Assembly (NCBI GenBank): GCA_036874045.1
Contig: CM072337.1
Coordinates: 25,952,001 to 26,016,000, forward strand
Source: Cymodocea nodosa
Taxonomy: Eukaryota; Streptophyta; Magnoliopsida; Alismatales; Cymodoceaceae
Direction of reading: 5' to 3'
DNA length: 64,000 nt
Shown: positions 26,515 through 37,769 of the stretch, piece after piece
How the letters are laid out: every line of letters starts with the position of its first letter
Numbering within the stretch: position 1 is the first letter of the stretch
Position numbers and translations under genes: made by a program
Notes under the pieces: model-generated
The model's input: the letters and a program-made list of their open reading frames with translations, nothing else
Told to the model about the DNA's origin: nothing
The model's database searches: none

Positions 26515-26579
26515 CACGTGAGAAAAAACGACGCGTACGAAGGCGGAAAGTAGTGGACCCACCACGTGTCAACACGTGG
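26515..26579. promoter_or_regulatory. Three G-boxes, two forming a near-perfect palindrome
   Basis: CACGTG occurs at 26515-26520 and twice in CCACGTGTCAACACGTGG (26562-26579). The latter two are inverted copies of CCACGTGT around a 2-base spacer. G-boxes and ABREs bind bZIP and bHLH factors. The site lies 300 bp beyond the stop codon of the GT8 gene, so it is not that gene's promoter, and no gene start follows it. Confidence 0.5.
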
Positions 26580-26879
26580 GATCGCTGAATATGCTAAAAA
26601 TATAGGGTTTGAAAAAAATGATCTTGACTTTATCATTGAATTTTGTGTCGAAAAGGAGATTTTAAATTTTAAGAATATGCTGTGTGTCATGTAAACATGC
26701 GTGTCACAGATACAAGAGTTTGCGTATTGCATGTATTAATATTTCACAGAAATAGTTTGATGTACATCATATACATGGTAATGCTTATTATTGAAGGTTT
26801 TTATTATTTTTTTTCAAGAGGAACAGAAGCTAAAAAAAAGAAACATATTTTTCTCTCAAGGCAGTTTCTGTTATCATCG

Positions 26880-28295
26880 TCAATACAGCTTGCTGTAAGG
26901 AGGCTGTGGTGACTCTCCAAGCCTCGGGAAATAGGCCTCTCGTTCTGTCAACAGCTGTAGCGAGGATGTCACCTTGGTCAGGGAAACCCAGAGGAAAGGA
27001 GAGGCCAGGAAGGTGTAGGCTAATAGAACCAAAGCCCTGACGACACCATCCAAGTACCAAGGGTACGACAGCACGAACAGCGCACCTAGAAATCCCATCC
27101 AGGGGGTGAGGACCGCCAGCGTTGGCAGCAGGAACACGCTGATGACGATGTAGGAGACTGCCGCAGAGCCGACGAGGTAGAGAGACCAACCTAACAGGGG
27201 ATGCACCGTCCGGGGAACGAGGAGAAAGGGGACGGTGTAGGCCACCACGATGAACCATAACACCACCGCCTTCAGTACGCCGTGTAGCAAGCCGAAGCTC
27301 TTCTCCGCCCGTCGATTGTAACATAGCTTCGACAAGTTGGGTCGCGCCAGCCTTGTAAGTCCCATGAATAACAGGTACATCGCAGCTTGAAGTAGCACCA
27401 CCGGCAGCTCTGCACCGTACCCAAGAGTATTGCGGCGTTGCTCGTGCCAAGACAGACCAAGGGGGAGTACGGGCCAAGACCACCAATACCAAGGTTTAAA
27501 CCACGGTGCGCTTGGGAAAGTTATTACACTGTTTGGGCCGCAGGGTATGCTCCAACGAAGTTTCAGATAGTAGTATGAGGCGTCCATTTGATAGCCGAGA
27601 GGCAATCGGAAGGTGCCGTCAAGTTTAGAACCATTTGCGGGAGGATGAAACATTGGGCGATCGAGCAAGTCGGAGAAGTAGCCACAAAGGAAGCCCTGGT
27701 CGGCACCATCAGGATTCGGCCTCGCAATGTCCAGTTCGTGAACCATGTCTTGGAACACCGCCCTTGACGGCTTGAGGACAAAGAGACCGGTGTGGAAGAT
27801 ACAAGGGTTGATGAAGACAGCGCAAAATGTGCCACAATGGAAGAGCTCGTCCGTCTTTTGGAGAAAGATGTTGTCAGAATCGATCATGATAACACGATCG
27901 TATTCCACCAGGCACCAAGCGTACAGCTTGTTCAGTGTCAGCGAAAACCTCGGGTTGAAATTGCCCTGGTACAGATATGGGTTCTTCAAATTTTGAACCG
28001 TCACCACTTTGAGGCCATCCTCCTCTTCCATGGCCCTCTGCCAGCGGATCGGGACGTCGACGGACGCAATGACGACGAGATCGGCGTCCACCTTGAGCCT
28101 GGCAAGCGATCTCATCATGACTCTCATGGCCACATAGAATTCGTAATCCCTCGGCGTGCCCATGTACATCATCGCCGCGTACGCGTGCTTGTGCCCAGCC
28201 GTCGCCCTCACTTCCACCTCCGCCTTCACTTCCACCTCCGCCTTCACTACCCCGATCACCAACACCATCCATATGACACCTACCTTTCCCCACCC

Positions 28296-28298
<3 letters not shown>
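26880..28298 (-). CDS. PGSIP8: GT8 glycogenin-like glucuronosyltransferase, PGSIP7/8 type
   Basis: Putative membrane-bound, nucleotide-sugar-dependent glycosyltransferase of the secretory pathway. A relative (IPUT1/PGSIP6) glucuronosylates inositol phosphorylceramide; the acceptor of the PGSIP7/8 branch is less clear. A single exon encodes 472 residues. It has a signal peptide or anchor (1-20), then the GT8 domain: HAYAAMMYMGTPRDYEFYV (38-56), the metal-binding DSD at 140-142 (VIMIDSDNIFLQ), FHTGLFVL (168-175) and DGADQGFL (197-204). The C-terminal third holds about five membrane segments (about 299-440), and the protein ends FPRLGES...SKLY as in PGSIP7/8. The ATG at 28298 starts at the signal peptide. 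The in-frame ATG at 28349 would translate a GA microsatellite into an Arg-Glu run and is rejected. The coding sequence is clearly GC-richer than the intergenic DNA. Residues 21-30 are an 18-bp tandem duplication (AEVEVK). Confidence 0.92.

Positions 28299-28299
<1 letters not shown>

Positions 28300-28329
<30 letters not shown>
28300..28329. repeat. (CT)n microsatellite, GA in the sense of the GT8 gene's 5' UTR
   Basis: A 30-bp uninterrupted dinucleotide run ends two bases before the minus-strand ATG at 28298. GA tracts in plant leaders can bind BPC/GAGA factors, which is only a possibility here. Confidence 0.9.
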
Positions 28330-28330
<1 letters not shown>

Positions 28331-28409
28331 CCCCCAAAACCCAAATCACAACAAAGAGTCGAGATCTTCTTCGTCCTTGTCGGGTCGAGTTGGGTTGGGT
28401 CCTCTAGCA

Positions 28410-28417
28410 TATATATG
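28410..28417 (-). promoter_or_regulatory. TATA box of the GT8 gene
   Basis: Minus-strand CCATATATATG lies 112 bp upstream of the ATG. It predicts a start of transcription near 28380 and a leader of about 80 nt made largely of the GA microsatellite. Confidence 0.5.
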
Positions 28418-28677
28418 GACCAGATCCAGGAGATGTACTTCTCCCCATTACAGGCGCCTCCCAGAAGCTTCCCTCCCTCCGCCCGTGGAAGAGTTTCGGA
28501 GAGAGAAAATGGGGGAGGGTTTGGGGAGATCCTTGTGATCTCGTCGTCGCCCACACCAACTGACCAAGGGGAAGATAGAATGGGACGGGGGAATATATAA
28601 ATCCATTTTTATTTATTTGTTAACTTAAATAATGTTCGTTTATCTATAACTATTTATTGATATTACATGTTTGATGT

Positions 28678-28749
28678 AAAATTAGGCTCACTAAGCTAGA
28701 CACTTCTCTATTAAAATTAGGCTCACTGAGCTAGACACTCCTCTATTAA
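28678..28749. repeat. Two tandem 35-bp units
   Basis: Two adjacent copies of a unit containing TTAGGCTCACTAAGCTAGAC differ at only about two positions, indicating a recent local duplication in intergenic DNA. Confidence 0.8.
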
Positions 28750-29284
28750 AATTTATTTAGAATTGCACCTTCGTTCATCTACAAATTAAAATTTGCATAT
28801 ATAAAAGACGTACATAAGAAGAAAGCATTCTTCATAATACAATCTTTTTTTGTTCAAAAGTTTGGACAACCACAAACATCAATACAAATAAATAAAGTTG
28901 TTAAAATTTATTAAAGTTAATAGGAGAGAATATTCAATTAAAACAGTAAAATTCAAAAGATAAGAATTTTTTTTTGGTTGTTTTATAATGTCTATGAAAA
29001 ATTTTTAAAAGATTCATTTGATCAACCTTACCTTAAGAAAATGTCTCACCAATACTTGAGAAACTTTTATTGCCTGTCTTGTGATGTTATGATATTTTTA
29101 TCATGAATATTGTCGTCGCATTTATGTCACTATTTAGTTTTCATGAGAATTGACGAAGGAATTAATATTACGATGAGAGAATCAATGACAATAATTGAAA
29201 ATACTAAAACCAATTAAAGGTAATAGAAGAGAAGATTATAACTAAAAGAGTAATCAAAGATAAGAGGAAGACAATGTGTATCTC

Positions 29285-29320
<36 letters not shown>

Positions 29321-29321
29321 A
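29285..29321. repeat. (GT)n(AT)n compound microsatellite
   Basis: About nine GT units run directly into about nine TA units. Confidence 0.9.
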
Positions 29322-30132
29322 TAAGAATTTACATAAATATTTTGATGAGGTAGTTTTTTTTACCTGTCATCAATAAGATACTAATGATATTTACGTTATT
29401 ATTTATTGTTAATGATTGCCGAGGAACGCAAATTATATATATGTGTGTGTGTATGTATGTGTGTTAGTAACATTGTATTTGACATCGATGTGGATAAATG
29501 TTGATAATTATCACGGTTCTTTTCAATGAAACTTGTATATATATTTTTTGATATCAAGTAAAATTCAACGACAAGTATAAACTTAAAAATTCGATTCTAC
29601 TTTAATGACCTAGTAAAATTTCATTATCATTATTAAAATATGCTTCGAGTCGGATGTTAAATTTTAAAATTTAAGCTCGCCGCATGATTTGGTTGGGTCG
29701 GTATACCTCAAAGGCTTGCGGTGTTGGTGCCTTTTGGGTTCGAGACTTTTCGCAAACGTGACGGCATCGACTTGGGTTATTTGACGACGCAGCGTGTGGT
29801 ACGCGTCTACCTACTTTGCTTGACGACAGCAAGCCGCCGTCCAACCTAACGCACCTCTCTTCTCCGTGTCATCCAACAAATTATTAAACTCCGCGGTCGA
29901 CCTAAACTATCGATCACCCTCTTTCAATGTCCACGAATCATTTGGACCAGGTGCTTGGGTGACATTACCCTAAACTCACCTGTCAGTGATCTTCCCAAAT
30001 CGACGCGTTCTCAAATATCCCGTTCGTCGTTCTTCGGCTCTTCCCTCCTTCCCGGGCCCTAGATTTCGCACCAGATTAGATTCTCGGCTTCCTTCGATCT
30101 ACTTTGGTGGTTTCTTCTCGCTTTGGCGTCGG

Positions 30133-33100
30133 ATGAAGAACGGAGGCTCATCGGAGGTCGTCGTCCACCCAATGCCGCCGCCTACCTCGGCGCAGCAGCA
30201 GCAGGAGCCGTACCCGTCGGAAGAGTTCCGGCCCCGCAAGAAGTGGTTCCCGTTCCTGGTGCCGACGGTCATCTTGGCCAACGTCGTGATGTTTGTCGTC
30301 ACTATGTACGTCAACAACTGCCCCGAGAACTCCGTAGGCTGCGTCGTCACGTCCCTTGGGAGGTTCTCGTTCCAGTCGCTCAAGGAGAACCCTCTCCTCG
30401 GACCGTCGTCCTCGACGTGAGTTGCCTAGCCTTCCGACGATTGAATTTGAAATATAGGATTAGTCGTACGCTTGAAGTATGAGTTCGCGAACGACGATTT
30501 GAAATTTTGATTTTGAGCGGAATGGTATTAAGGTTTTTTCTTCAATTGGCGTTTGCATCACATCATAAGCCCTTGGATTGTTTTCAGAAAATTAGTGTGA
30601 CATAATTTACATAAACATTTGGTCATTGCTGATTTTGGTATATTTGTGAAAAAACTCGTAATCCAACTTGAGTTTATTACAGGATTTCAAAAATTTTCAG
30701 GTTTTGTGATATTTACATGAAATTTAATATCTTATTGCATAATTATATTAATTTTTTATTATCAAAAATTAAAAATCCATAAAACAAACATATCCAAATT
30801 TATTGAATTTTCAAATATACTGGAAAACTCTGCTTATGTAGGATAACCCTTAACTGAGTAATTTTCATAGAAAAGTTATAGATTCACTTTTAAGAAAAGG
30901 AGAGTCAATAATTTTAGGTGGAACTAAAAGAGGTAGAGAAAGGAAAAAAAATTACTTGGTTACAAAACATTGAAAAAATATATCTTAGGAAAGGGGCAGG
31001 ACTGATGTTGTCGATCCCATATAGTGAGATTAGATATTTATGAATGTTGTTCTGGACTGCCAAGAAAGACCATGAAAGAACATCTAATGTTCTTCCTTGA
31101 TGTCCTTGTTTAACAGGGTGAGATACTGATGACCATGGTAATATTAGTGGTGATGGTGGTAGTCGTATGATGCAATATGCATGATGATCGATGTTTTATT
31201 TTTGTTATTTATAATTGCAAAAAGCCTAGAGTCAACCTTCGTGTATTATTCTGCTTATTATTGCAGTTTGTTGAAGATGGGGGCTCTTGAAGTGACTAAA
31301 GTTGTTGATGAACATCAAAGATGGAGACTGATCACTTGTATATGGTTACATGCTGGAGTTTTCCATATACTTGCAAATATGCTTAGTCTCTTACTTATTG
31401 GAATTCGACTTGAACAAGAGTTTGGATTTGGTGTGTACAAGGATTCAATCTCAGCATCATTTCATCTAATTATATCAATTGCTCTCGCATCAGTGTTTAT
31501 TGCTCACACAAGTTATTGTGCATGCTTGAATCCTGTCAAATCTGGTTTTTTATTTATTTTTAATAGAATCCAACTAACAATTATTAAGTGAAGCCTGAAT
31601 CCACAGATTCTTTTTACCTTTTTTTTTGCTGTTTGCACAATTATTACCATTCCATTTCTCAAGGAAAAGGCTTATCCTCAAAATTAATAAATCTTTAGAT
31701 ACCTTAATAATCGTCTATGCCACTGTAATTCAACTTGGCTTAATCATATCCACTACCTTTTCTCCCTGAATCATTTGTCTATATCATGAATTTATATTTA
31801 AAGCACTAGCATGAGATTTAGAATTACAGACAACTAAAAATGGATCAGTTAATTTTTTTTGATAGTATGATTAACTATTGCTAGGGTCCATTTATGTGGT
31901 TCCTTTTTTGCCTCAAATATGGTTAATTTTATCAACAAGTGCTATGTCTTTGTTGATTTCAGTTAGAGTTGGTCTACTTTACCTCATTTCTGGGATCGGT
32001 GGGAGTTTGCTATCAGCTCTCTTTATCCAGTCAAGCATCTCTGTTGGTGCATCTGGGGCTCTCTTTGGGTTACTAGGAGCAATGCTTTCAGAGCTTATCA
32101 CTAATTGGACAATCTATGAAAACAAGGTATACTTGTGTTTAACTTTTAATGCATGAAAAAATCTAATGTGAATTTTCTATTCTTTTAATTAATACAAATT
32201 GCTTATATTTTATTTCAGTTTGCAGCATTAATAACTCTGGTCTTTATCATTGCGGTGAATTTAGCTGTTGGAATCCTCCCACATGTAGATAATTTTGCTC
32301 ACATTGGAGGATTCATATCAGGGTTTCTTCTTGGATTCATCTTCTTGATTCAACCTCAATATAGATGGATTCATCGTAAAAGACATCTACATGCATATCA
32401 CTCTCTTCCAAATGTGAAAAAGCATAAGATGTATCAGCATATACTGTGGATAATTTCCGCCATTCTGCTAATCACTGGGTGAGTACTCTATCCATTTTCT
32501 TTATTCTTTGTATTCAGGAGTAGTGGACTAGTGGTCTTTTGCTTCTTCCTCCATTGACTTTTAGGTTTTTTTATAGTCATCTGCGGGACATTTTATTTGC
32601 CATAGAATTGTTTTTGCTTGATGTGATCTATCTATGCATATTTAATGAAATTCGTAGTGAAACTCAAACATTTCAGCAATCACATCACACTCACTTTTCG
32701 TTGGATACTTTGATAATCCTATTTTCTTGCATGCCTATTATCCTGTGGTTTTTGTTAATTAGAACTTCCACTTTCCAAAGCCCACATGTTGGAAAAATAT
32801 TGGGTTATACTATATAACTAAGTATGCTTTTCTCAGTAATTGTGTAACTGTCCTTTAATTTAATTTAATTTTATTTGAATAATATCTGACCTGCCTTCTT
32901 TTCCAGATTTACCGTTGGCTTTGTTTTGCTTTTTCGTGGTTATGATGCAAATGATCACTGTTCTTGGTGCCACTATTTGAGTTGCATTCCAACTTCTAAC
33001 TGGAACTGTAAGCAGACATCCGAATATTGTGAGGTAAGTCTCCATCTTGCAGCACTTATTAATTTCAAACTCAGCAACCGGAAATATATAGATGAAAAGC

Positions 33101-34768
33101 CAAAAAGTGTGTGAGGCAATTACCAGAGTAAAAGAAAAATCAAATGGAACAAGGATTCCAAGAAAGAACCCAACAAACCACATGAGAAAAACTCCCTATT
33201 CTCTTCCTTCGCAATTCTTACAGATCCACAAGATCCAATCAACAATCATCTGAAAACTTCCTATTTTCCATCTGAAAGACTTATCTATCTGAGCATAAAA
33301 ATTCTGGTTTCTTTCCATCCATCTGGCCCGCCAAATTCCTAATGGTACCATTGTCCAAAATTCCCTGTGACGATCATCCACTAGTCTGATAGTCATCAAT
33401 ACCTCCCAGAAAATTTTTGTCAAAGTTATTTATCTCCAATTATGGTCCAGCATGTCATACCCTATAACCCAATAATACCACGTTTGAGTAGGAGGTGTCA
33501 CACATTGAGTCTACATTTCCAACAAGATGCCAATGCCTCCTCCAGAGAGACATTTGATCACAAGCCAGCCAAAAATTTGGATTTTTCCATAAGGACCAAA
33601 TTGTTCCATATCTGTCTGTGCCATGAGACAAACACCCAATAGTACACCACTTTCGAGTAGGAGGTGCCACACATTGACTCTACGTCCAAGTAAAAAACCC
33701 TACTAACAAGATGCCAGCCTCTCCTCTGGAGAGACGATTCACCACAAGCCAGCCGAAAAATTGGATTTTTGCATGTGGACCAAATTGTTCCATTTCTGTC
33801 TGTGCCATCTATGTGAAAAACTTGGTTGAAGCCCATAATCTCCTCCGGTAAATCCCAAAATTTTTGTACTATGATTAGAAAATCATTTGGGCCTTGGGTT
33901 TTGCCTTCTTTTGTCGAAAAAACCACTCTCTTGATTTCTTCTAAAAACTCTTTCTTCATTGACAGCTTGTGTATCTCTCTATCTATTTATCTGTCTGTGT
34001 GCATACAAGATCATCTCCTCCCTCATATCTAATTAATTTTAAGTTAAATATCTACTTCTATTAGAATCAAGAATGTTGTGTCCAATTTTCCACACACCTA
34101 CGCGTTAATTTTGCTAACCTGGAATTTTAGTGCGTATTTGACCATGTGAAGCTGCCCCTATGAATCTGTAAATTTATTCATTTCAACTCCGATTATCTCA
34201 TTGAATTCCAGTATACCAGCCGAAAATCTAGCACTGCTGGTGTTTGTCTTCCAGACTTTGTGTTACATTGAAATCTTTCATTGGCCACCAACTTCTGTGC
34301 ACCATTATTATGGCAAAATCTTAACATATCCCAAAGGACGTGTTTCCTGAATTGTTCTAGAAATCGTCTTGCATCATTTATGGCTTTCATTGATGGGAAT
34401 GCTAGGTTGCTAACAGATTTCACCCGACATGCCCCGAGTCATGAACAAATCAACCATGCCTCATCTGGCTGCTGCTTCCATCACCAATGAAAAAGGAATT
34501 TGTATCTTTGTAATTATGTGGGGCTTTTTTGAATGCGAGCGAACGGAGCACCACTTGAAAATTGTTAGCTTGGCGCAACATTGGATCATAGCGGTCGTGT
34601 TATGGTTTCTGTAATGTAAATAAGTTTTCTTTTCTTGTTTTGCAGGCAATATCTAATGGGGTTCAGACCAACCTTACATGTCAGGGAAGTGGGAAAACCC
34701 GAAGCTACTCGCTCTCAGATCCATCTAGCGGGAAGATAAACTCACTATGTGCTCAGCAGTGCCTATGA
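30133..34768 (+). CDS. RBL: Rhomboid-like intramembrane serine protease (plant RBL1/RBL2 type)
   Basis: Polytopic protease that cleaves membrane-anchored substrates, probably in Golgi or endomembranes as for Arabidopsis RBL1/RBL2. Six exons: 30133-30416, 31267-31430, 31963-32126, 32219-32478, 32907-33033, 34646-34768. All junctions are GT-AG and frame-consistent, giving 373 residues. A cytosolic Pro/Gln-rich N-terminus precedes the first membrane segment (about 40-60). Then come [20 protein letters not shown] and [14 protein letters not shown], with the conserved His128 and Asn132. The active-site GASG has Ser180 ([10 protein letters not shown]), and the partner His232 lies in NFAHIGG. The full catalytic set is therefore present, so an active protease is likely. 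A Cys-rich tail follows ([10 protein letters not shown]). The ATG at 30133 gives the usual N-terminus. An in-frame ATG at 29986 would add a 49-residue Arg/Ser-rich extension. The last intron (1.6 kb) holds a LINE fragment. Confidence 0.93.
33190..33960 (-). mobile_element. LINE (non-LTR retrotransposon) fragment inside rhomboid intron 5
   Basis: On the minus strand, a reverse-transcriptase-like block ([16 protein letters not shown], then a PNDF and FWDLPEEI stretch) lies near 33820-33959. Further along are zinc-knuckle RT tail pieces ([23 protein letters not shown]). The terminal [12 protein letters not shown] segment is near 33320. Most of the RT core is missing. The tail piece is repeated: sequence near 33486-33625 recurs about 170-180 bp further on (33655-33810), with high similarity. 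The fragment opposes the host gene and is flanked by normal splice sites, so it is likely tolerated as intron sequence. Confidence 0.7.
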
Positions 34769-34769
34769 T

Positions 34770-36250
34770 ACACTCATTTTTAGTCTTCGCTCGAGACGTT
34801 CGGTTCTATTATACACAGTTTGGATGCATATTTTTAATGATTTTTTTTTTGTATAAATATCTTTTTTGACAATGGCAGTGTTTATGGTTTGCTCGAACCC
34901 ATCATTTAAATATTGAAAATTGTTATAAGTTTTTCAGCATAATATCACATTGAATTCATTAATAATTTTTTTATTTCTTTTTGCTAACATGGAGTGCACG
35001 ATTCTTCGTGATGCGTGAACTGGGAATGATTTTCGCATAGAGTTAGTTACTCACGTTTGCTGACATTGTTGGGTGAAGGAACGCTATTTGATCTGATTTT
35101 TTTAACGAGTTATAATCTATTAAAGGCACAAAATAGGAGTTATGCAGTCACAATTTCGATGGTTGAGAATTTTTTAGAATATTTTTTATTACATATTTGA
35201 GTATATATATATATATATATTTTTTTTTTTTTTAAATATAAATTGTAATTATAATATGAATAAATAATTATCAATATATAATTAATATATATGAATAACT
35301 TGAATATAAATGATTTACGTTATTTATAATTATAATAATACGTTACCTTATTTATAATTATGATATAAATAATTAAATGTATTAATGTTATAAATAATTT
35401 AGCGTATTAACATTACGTTATAAATAATATTAACATTATTTAGCTTATTACATATAATTATAAAATTCATACATTATTTATTCATAGATAAATGTTAACG
35501 TTATGGATAATTATAATATAAATAATTTAATCAACTTATATTAATATTAACGTCATGTTATTTATTCAACATATGCAAATAAATTATCAATAGGAAATAA
35601 CTTAACGTAAGGGTGTTCAAGTCATTTACCACCAGCTCCTAAGAAGGGCTACAAAAAATCGGCTTCTCGCTAACTCCCCCATGAATGTAACGTTAGTGAA
35701 TTAATTCACCAACGCACTTTTCAAAACCACGGGAGCTGTGCCTGTGTGTTTAATACAGGTTTTCGGTTCTCAGCTTTTATCTCTCGAAACAGACAAAGGT
35801 TAAAGAGTTAGTATGCCAAATGCACCGTAAGTAACAATATAGAACAAATTTAACAATTAAATAAGACCAAAAACGAAATAGAAGTTGAACAAAAAAAAAA
35901 AATGGAGAAGTCCAGTACAAAAATGAAACGAAGATCAATTATTGTCCTCTACTCAACAGTATCATATCTGAAAGCTGAACCTTTAAGGAGAGAAATTTAT
36001 ACCATAGTATTGACCTTTTTAACATCTGCAATGACACCAAAGTTACTCACTATAAGATACTTATAAATTGATTTTACTTTTTTTAATAATCTTTACTCGT
36101 AAAAAGAGAATTCAACCAAAAATAAATAACAAAACCGTGTTATCAAATATTAAGATAATATTCTTAACAAGTTTGTCAAAAATTAATTTATTCCTGGCAT
36201 TCCACGCATTCCAAATCAAGAAGGAATATCAGGCCATTGTGATGAAAGGG
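34770..36250. other. 3' flank of the rhomboid gene and AT-rich intergenic DNA
   Basis: About 100-300 bases after 34768 are probably 3' UTR. 35200-35560 is extremely AT-rich, beginning with a (TA)n run and T tract at 35203-35234, and resembles the block at 21.8-22.1 kb in composition. No gene is seen. Confidence 0.5.
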
Positions 36251-36329
36251 TATTTTTGGATTAAAAAAATAACAATAAATAAAATAAAACGAAATTGGAG
36301 AAGAAAAAGAAAATAAGAGAGAAACGGTG

Positions 36330-37760
36330 AGTGAAAGACGGTTGTGATAAGTATTTTTGTAGGTTTAGTTTTTCCCATGTTCCACGACCGATCATGTGTG
36401 CTTTGGGGGACCTCGTCCAGCGATCGTCGGGTGCGAGTGCGTGGAGTCCGGCCGTTGACTGCAGGGGGCGCGCACGTTCGAGGAGGAAGGCGTCGAATGC
36501 CAGGTTGTTGCAGCCACCGGTCGACGAGGTGGTGGTGTCGTCCGCGCGCAAGGAGGAGGGGTTGCACGACGAGCGTCTTTGCACCGGTGGAGGAAACACG
36601 CGTGGAGAAGAAGAGGCGTCGCCTGGGCCGAGTCCGAGACGGTTTTTGGCGTGTCGTCCGTCGATCGTCGGTGGGTTACTGGTTACAGTAAGAGGAGGTG
36701 TTGGGTTACCGTGAAGAAGAAGAAGAAGAAGAAAGTGGATTTTGCGTTTTTGTGAAAATTACATTAGGCTCCAACAGTAAGTTTATCTACCAATCAGTCC
36801 AGAAATAGTATAGTTATTGTTTATACACATTCGTTGTTGAATATTGTACTTCGTTTTGATTATTCTCTCATGTATATATATTATTAGTGTTAGAGCTGAT
36901 GACATTATTAGTATTTGATGTATAATTAGCATTTCTTACGTTTGGACCATATGAGATTGTGCATTATCGAACATCTTATCTATTGTGTATATTCTCGAGA
37001 GATTTATTGCATCTAAATTATTGGCAAGACTTCATTATATTTGTAAGAAAATGCATGTAGTTGAGGTTATATAATTATAGTGACTTGATTCTTTATTGTT
37101 TATACATGAGAAAATAACGTGGTATTGTTATGTAATAATCTAACCACCCCGGAGGTTAAATTATGATATTATGTGCAGGATTAAGATTACTTACTTTATA
37201 GACTACATCTTAAGGTTGGGAGTGACTCTTGAACTCATTTACAAGGTTAAATGTGATTTTTAGACTTTGTTCTAGGGAATGAAATATGATCGTAGTTAGA
37301 TACCATCGATTATTGAGATGTGTGTAAAATAATTACAGTCTGAAATTACGATTTAGCATGCATAGCATACACTTAACGGTAGTTATTGCATTTCTCTTCT
37401 TTTCCATACATGCATGTTGACTAGTTTGTCTTTCTACATCATGTACCACATATTTTAGTTGTTCGTAAACTACTAGTGGATTTGCTTATTGAGTGAGTTG
37501 TGGCTTACGTAGTTGATTTATTCTTTTTCAGGTATTCAGGTGTTTTCTCAGGTGGATGTGAGCAGGAAAGGACTTGTTGGCTTGTATCATCCAATTGTGA
37601 TGGCAACCATTTGTGTGCTGTGGATCGAAGTAGACTTTTGGAGATATTGTATTGTTTTGTTAGATGGATACATGATTCGAACTTGTGAACTTATGGAATT
37701 ATTTGTGAAGTAGCGTTTGTAGTTTGATATAGATAACTCCATTCTGATTTAGTCTTATAA
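36330..37760 (+). other. GC-rich island and possible LTR-like or non-coding transcript region
   Basis: 36400-36715 is GC-rich on a background of AT. Overlapping open frames occur on both strands, none with a known domain, followed by a (GAA)n run at 36714-36732. About 800 bp on, TTATTGAGTGAGTTGTGGCT (37488-37507) and TATTCTTTTTCAG (37522-37534) precede a moderately GC-rich stretch. That arrangement recalls the 3' part of some plant Ty3/gypsy LTRs. A solo LTR or non-coding gene are both possible; no second LTR or primer-binding site was found. Confidence 0.25.
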
Positions 37761-37769
37761 TATTAAAAA

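Larger units (their letters stand above)
28600..29970. other. Intergenic region between the GT8 and rhomboid genes
   Basis: AT-rich in the left part, with a compound (GT)n(AT)n microsatellite at 29285-29321. From about 29690 it becomes GC-richer and probably forms the promoter of the plus-strand rhomboid gene. No clear TATA box is seen there, and no other gene. Confidence 0.5.

Noticed and set aside
28299-28349. Upstream ATG of the GT8 gene at 28349
   Set aside because: It would translate the GA microsatellite into an Arg-Glu run ahead of a normal signal peptide.
27792-28538. 248-codon open frame on the plus strand
   Set aside because: It is antisense to the GT8 gene, rich in His and Arg from GC-rich codons, and matches no family.
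29700-29780. tRNA-like GGGTTCGAGAC segment
   Set aside because: No acceptor stem, D arm or anticodon arm can be drawn around it.
33440-33820. CRISPR-like repeat array
   Set aside because: The repeats are long, diverged and adjacent, and derive from LINE tail sequence in a plant intron.
36331-36714. Protein gene in the GC-rich island
   Set aside because: Open frames exist in several frames on both strands, as expected from composition, and none has a recognisable domain.
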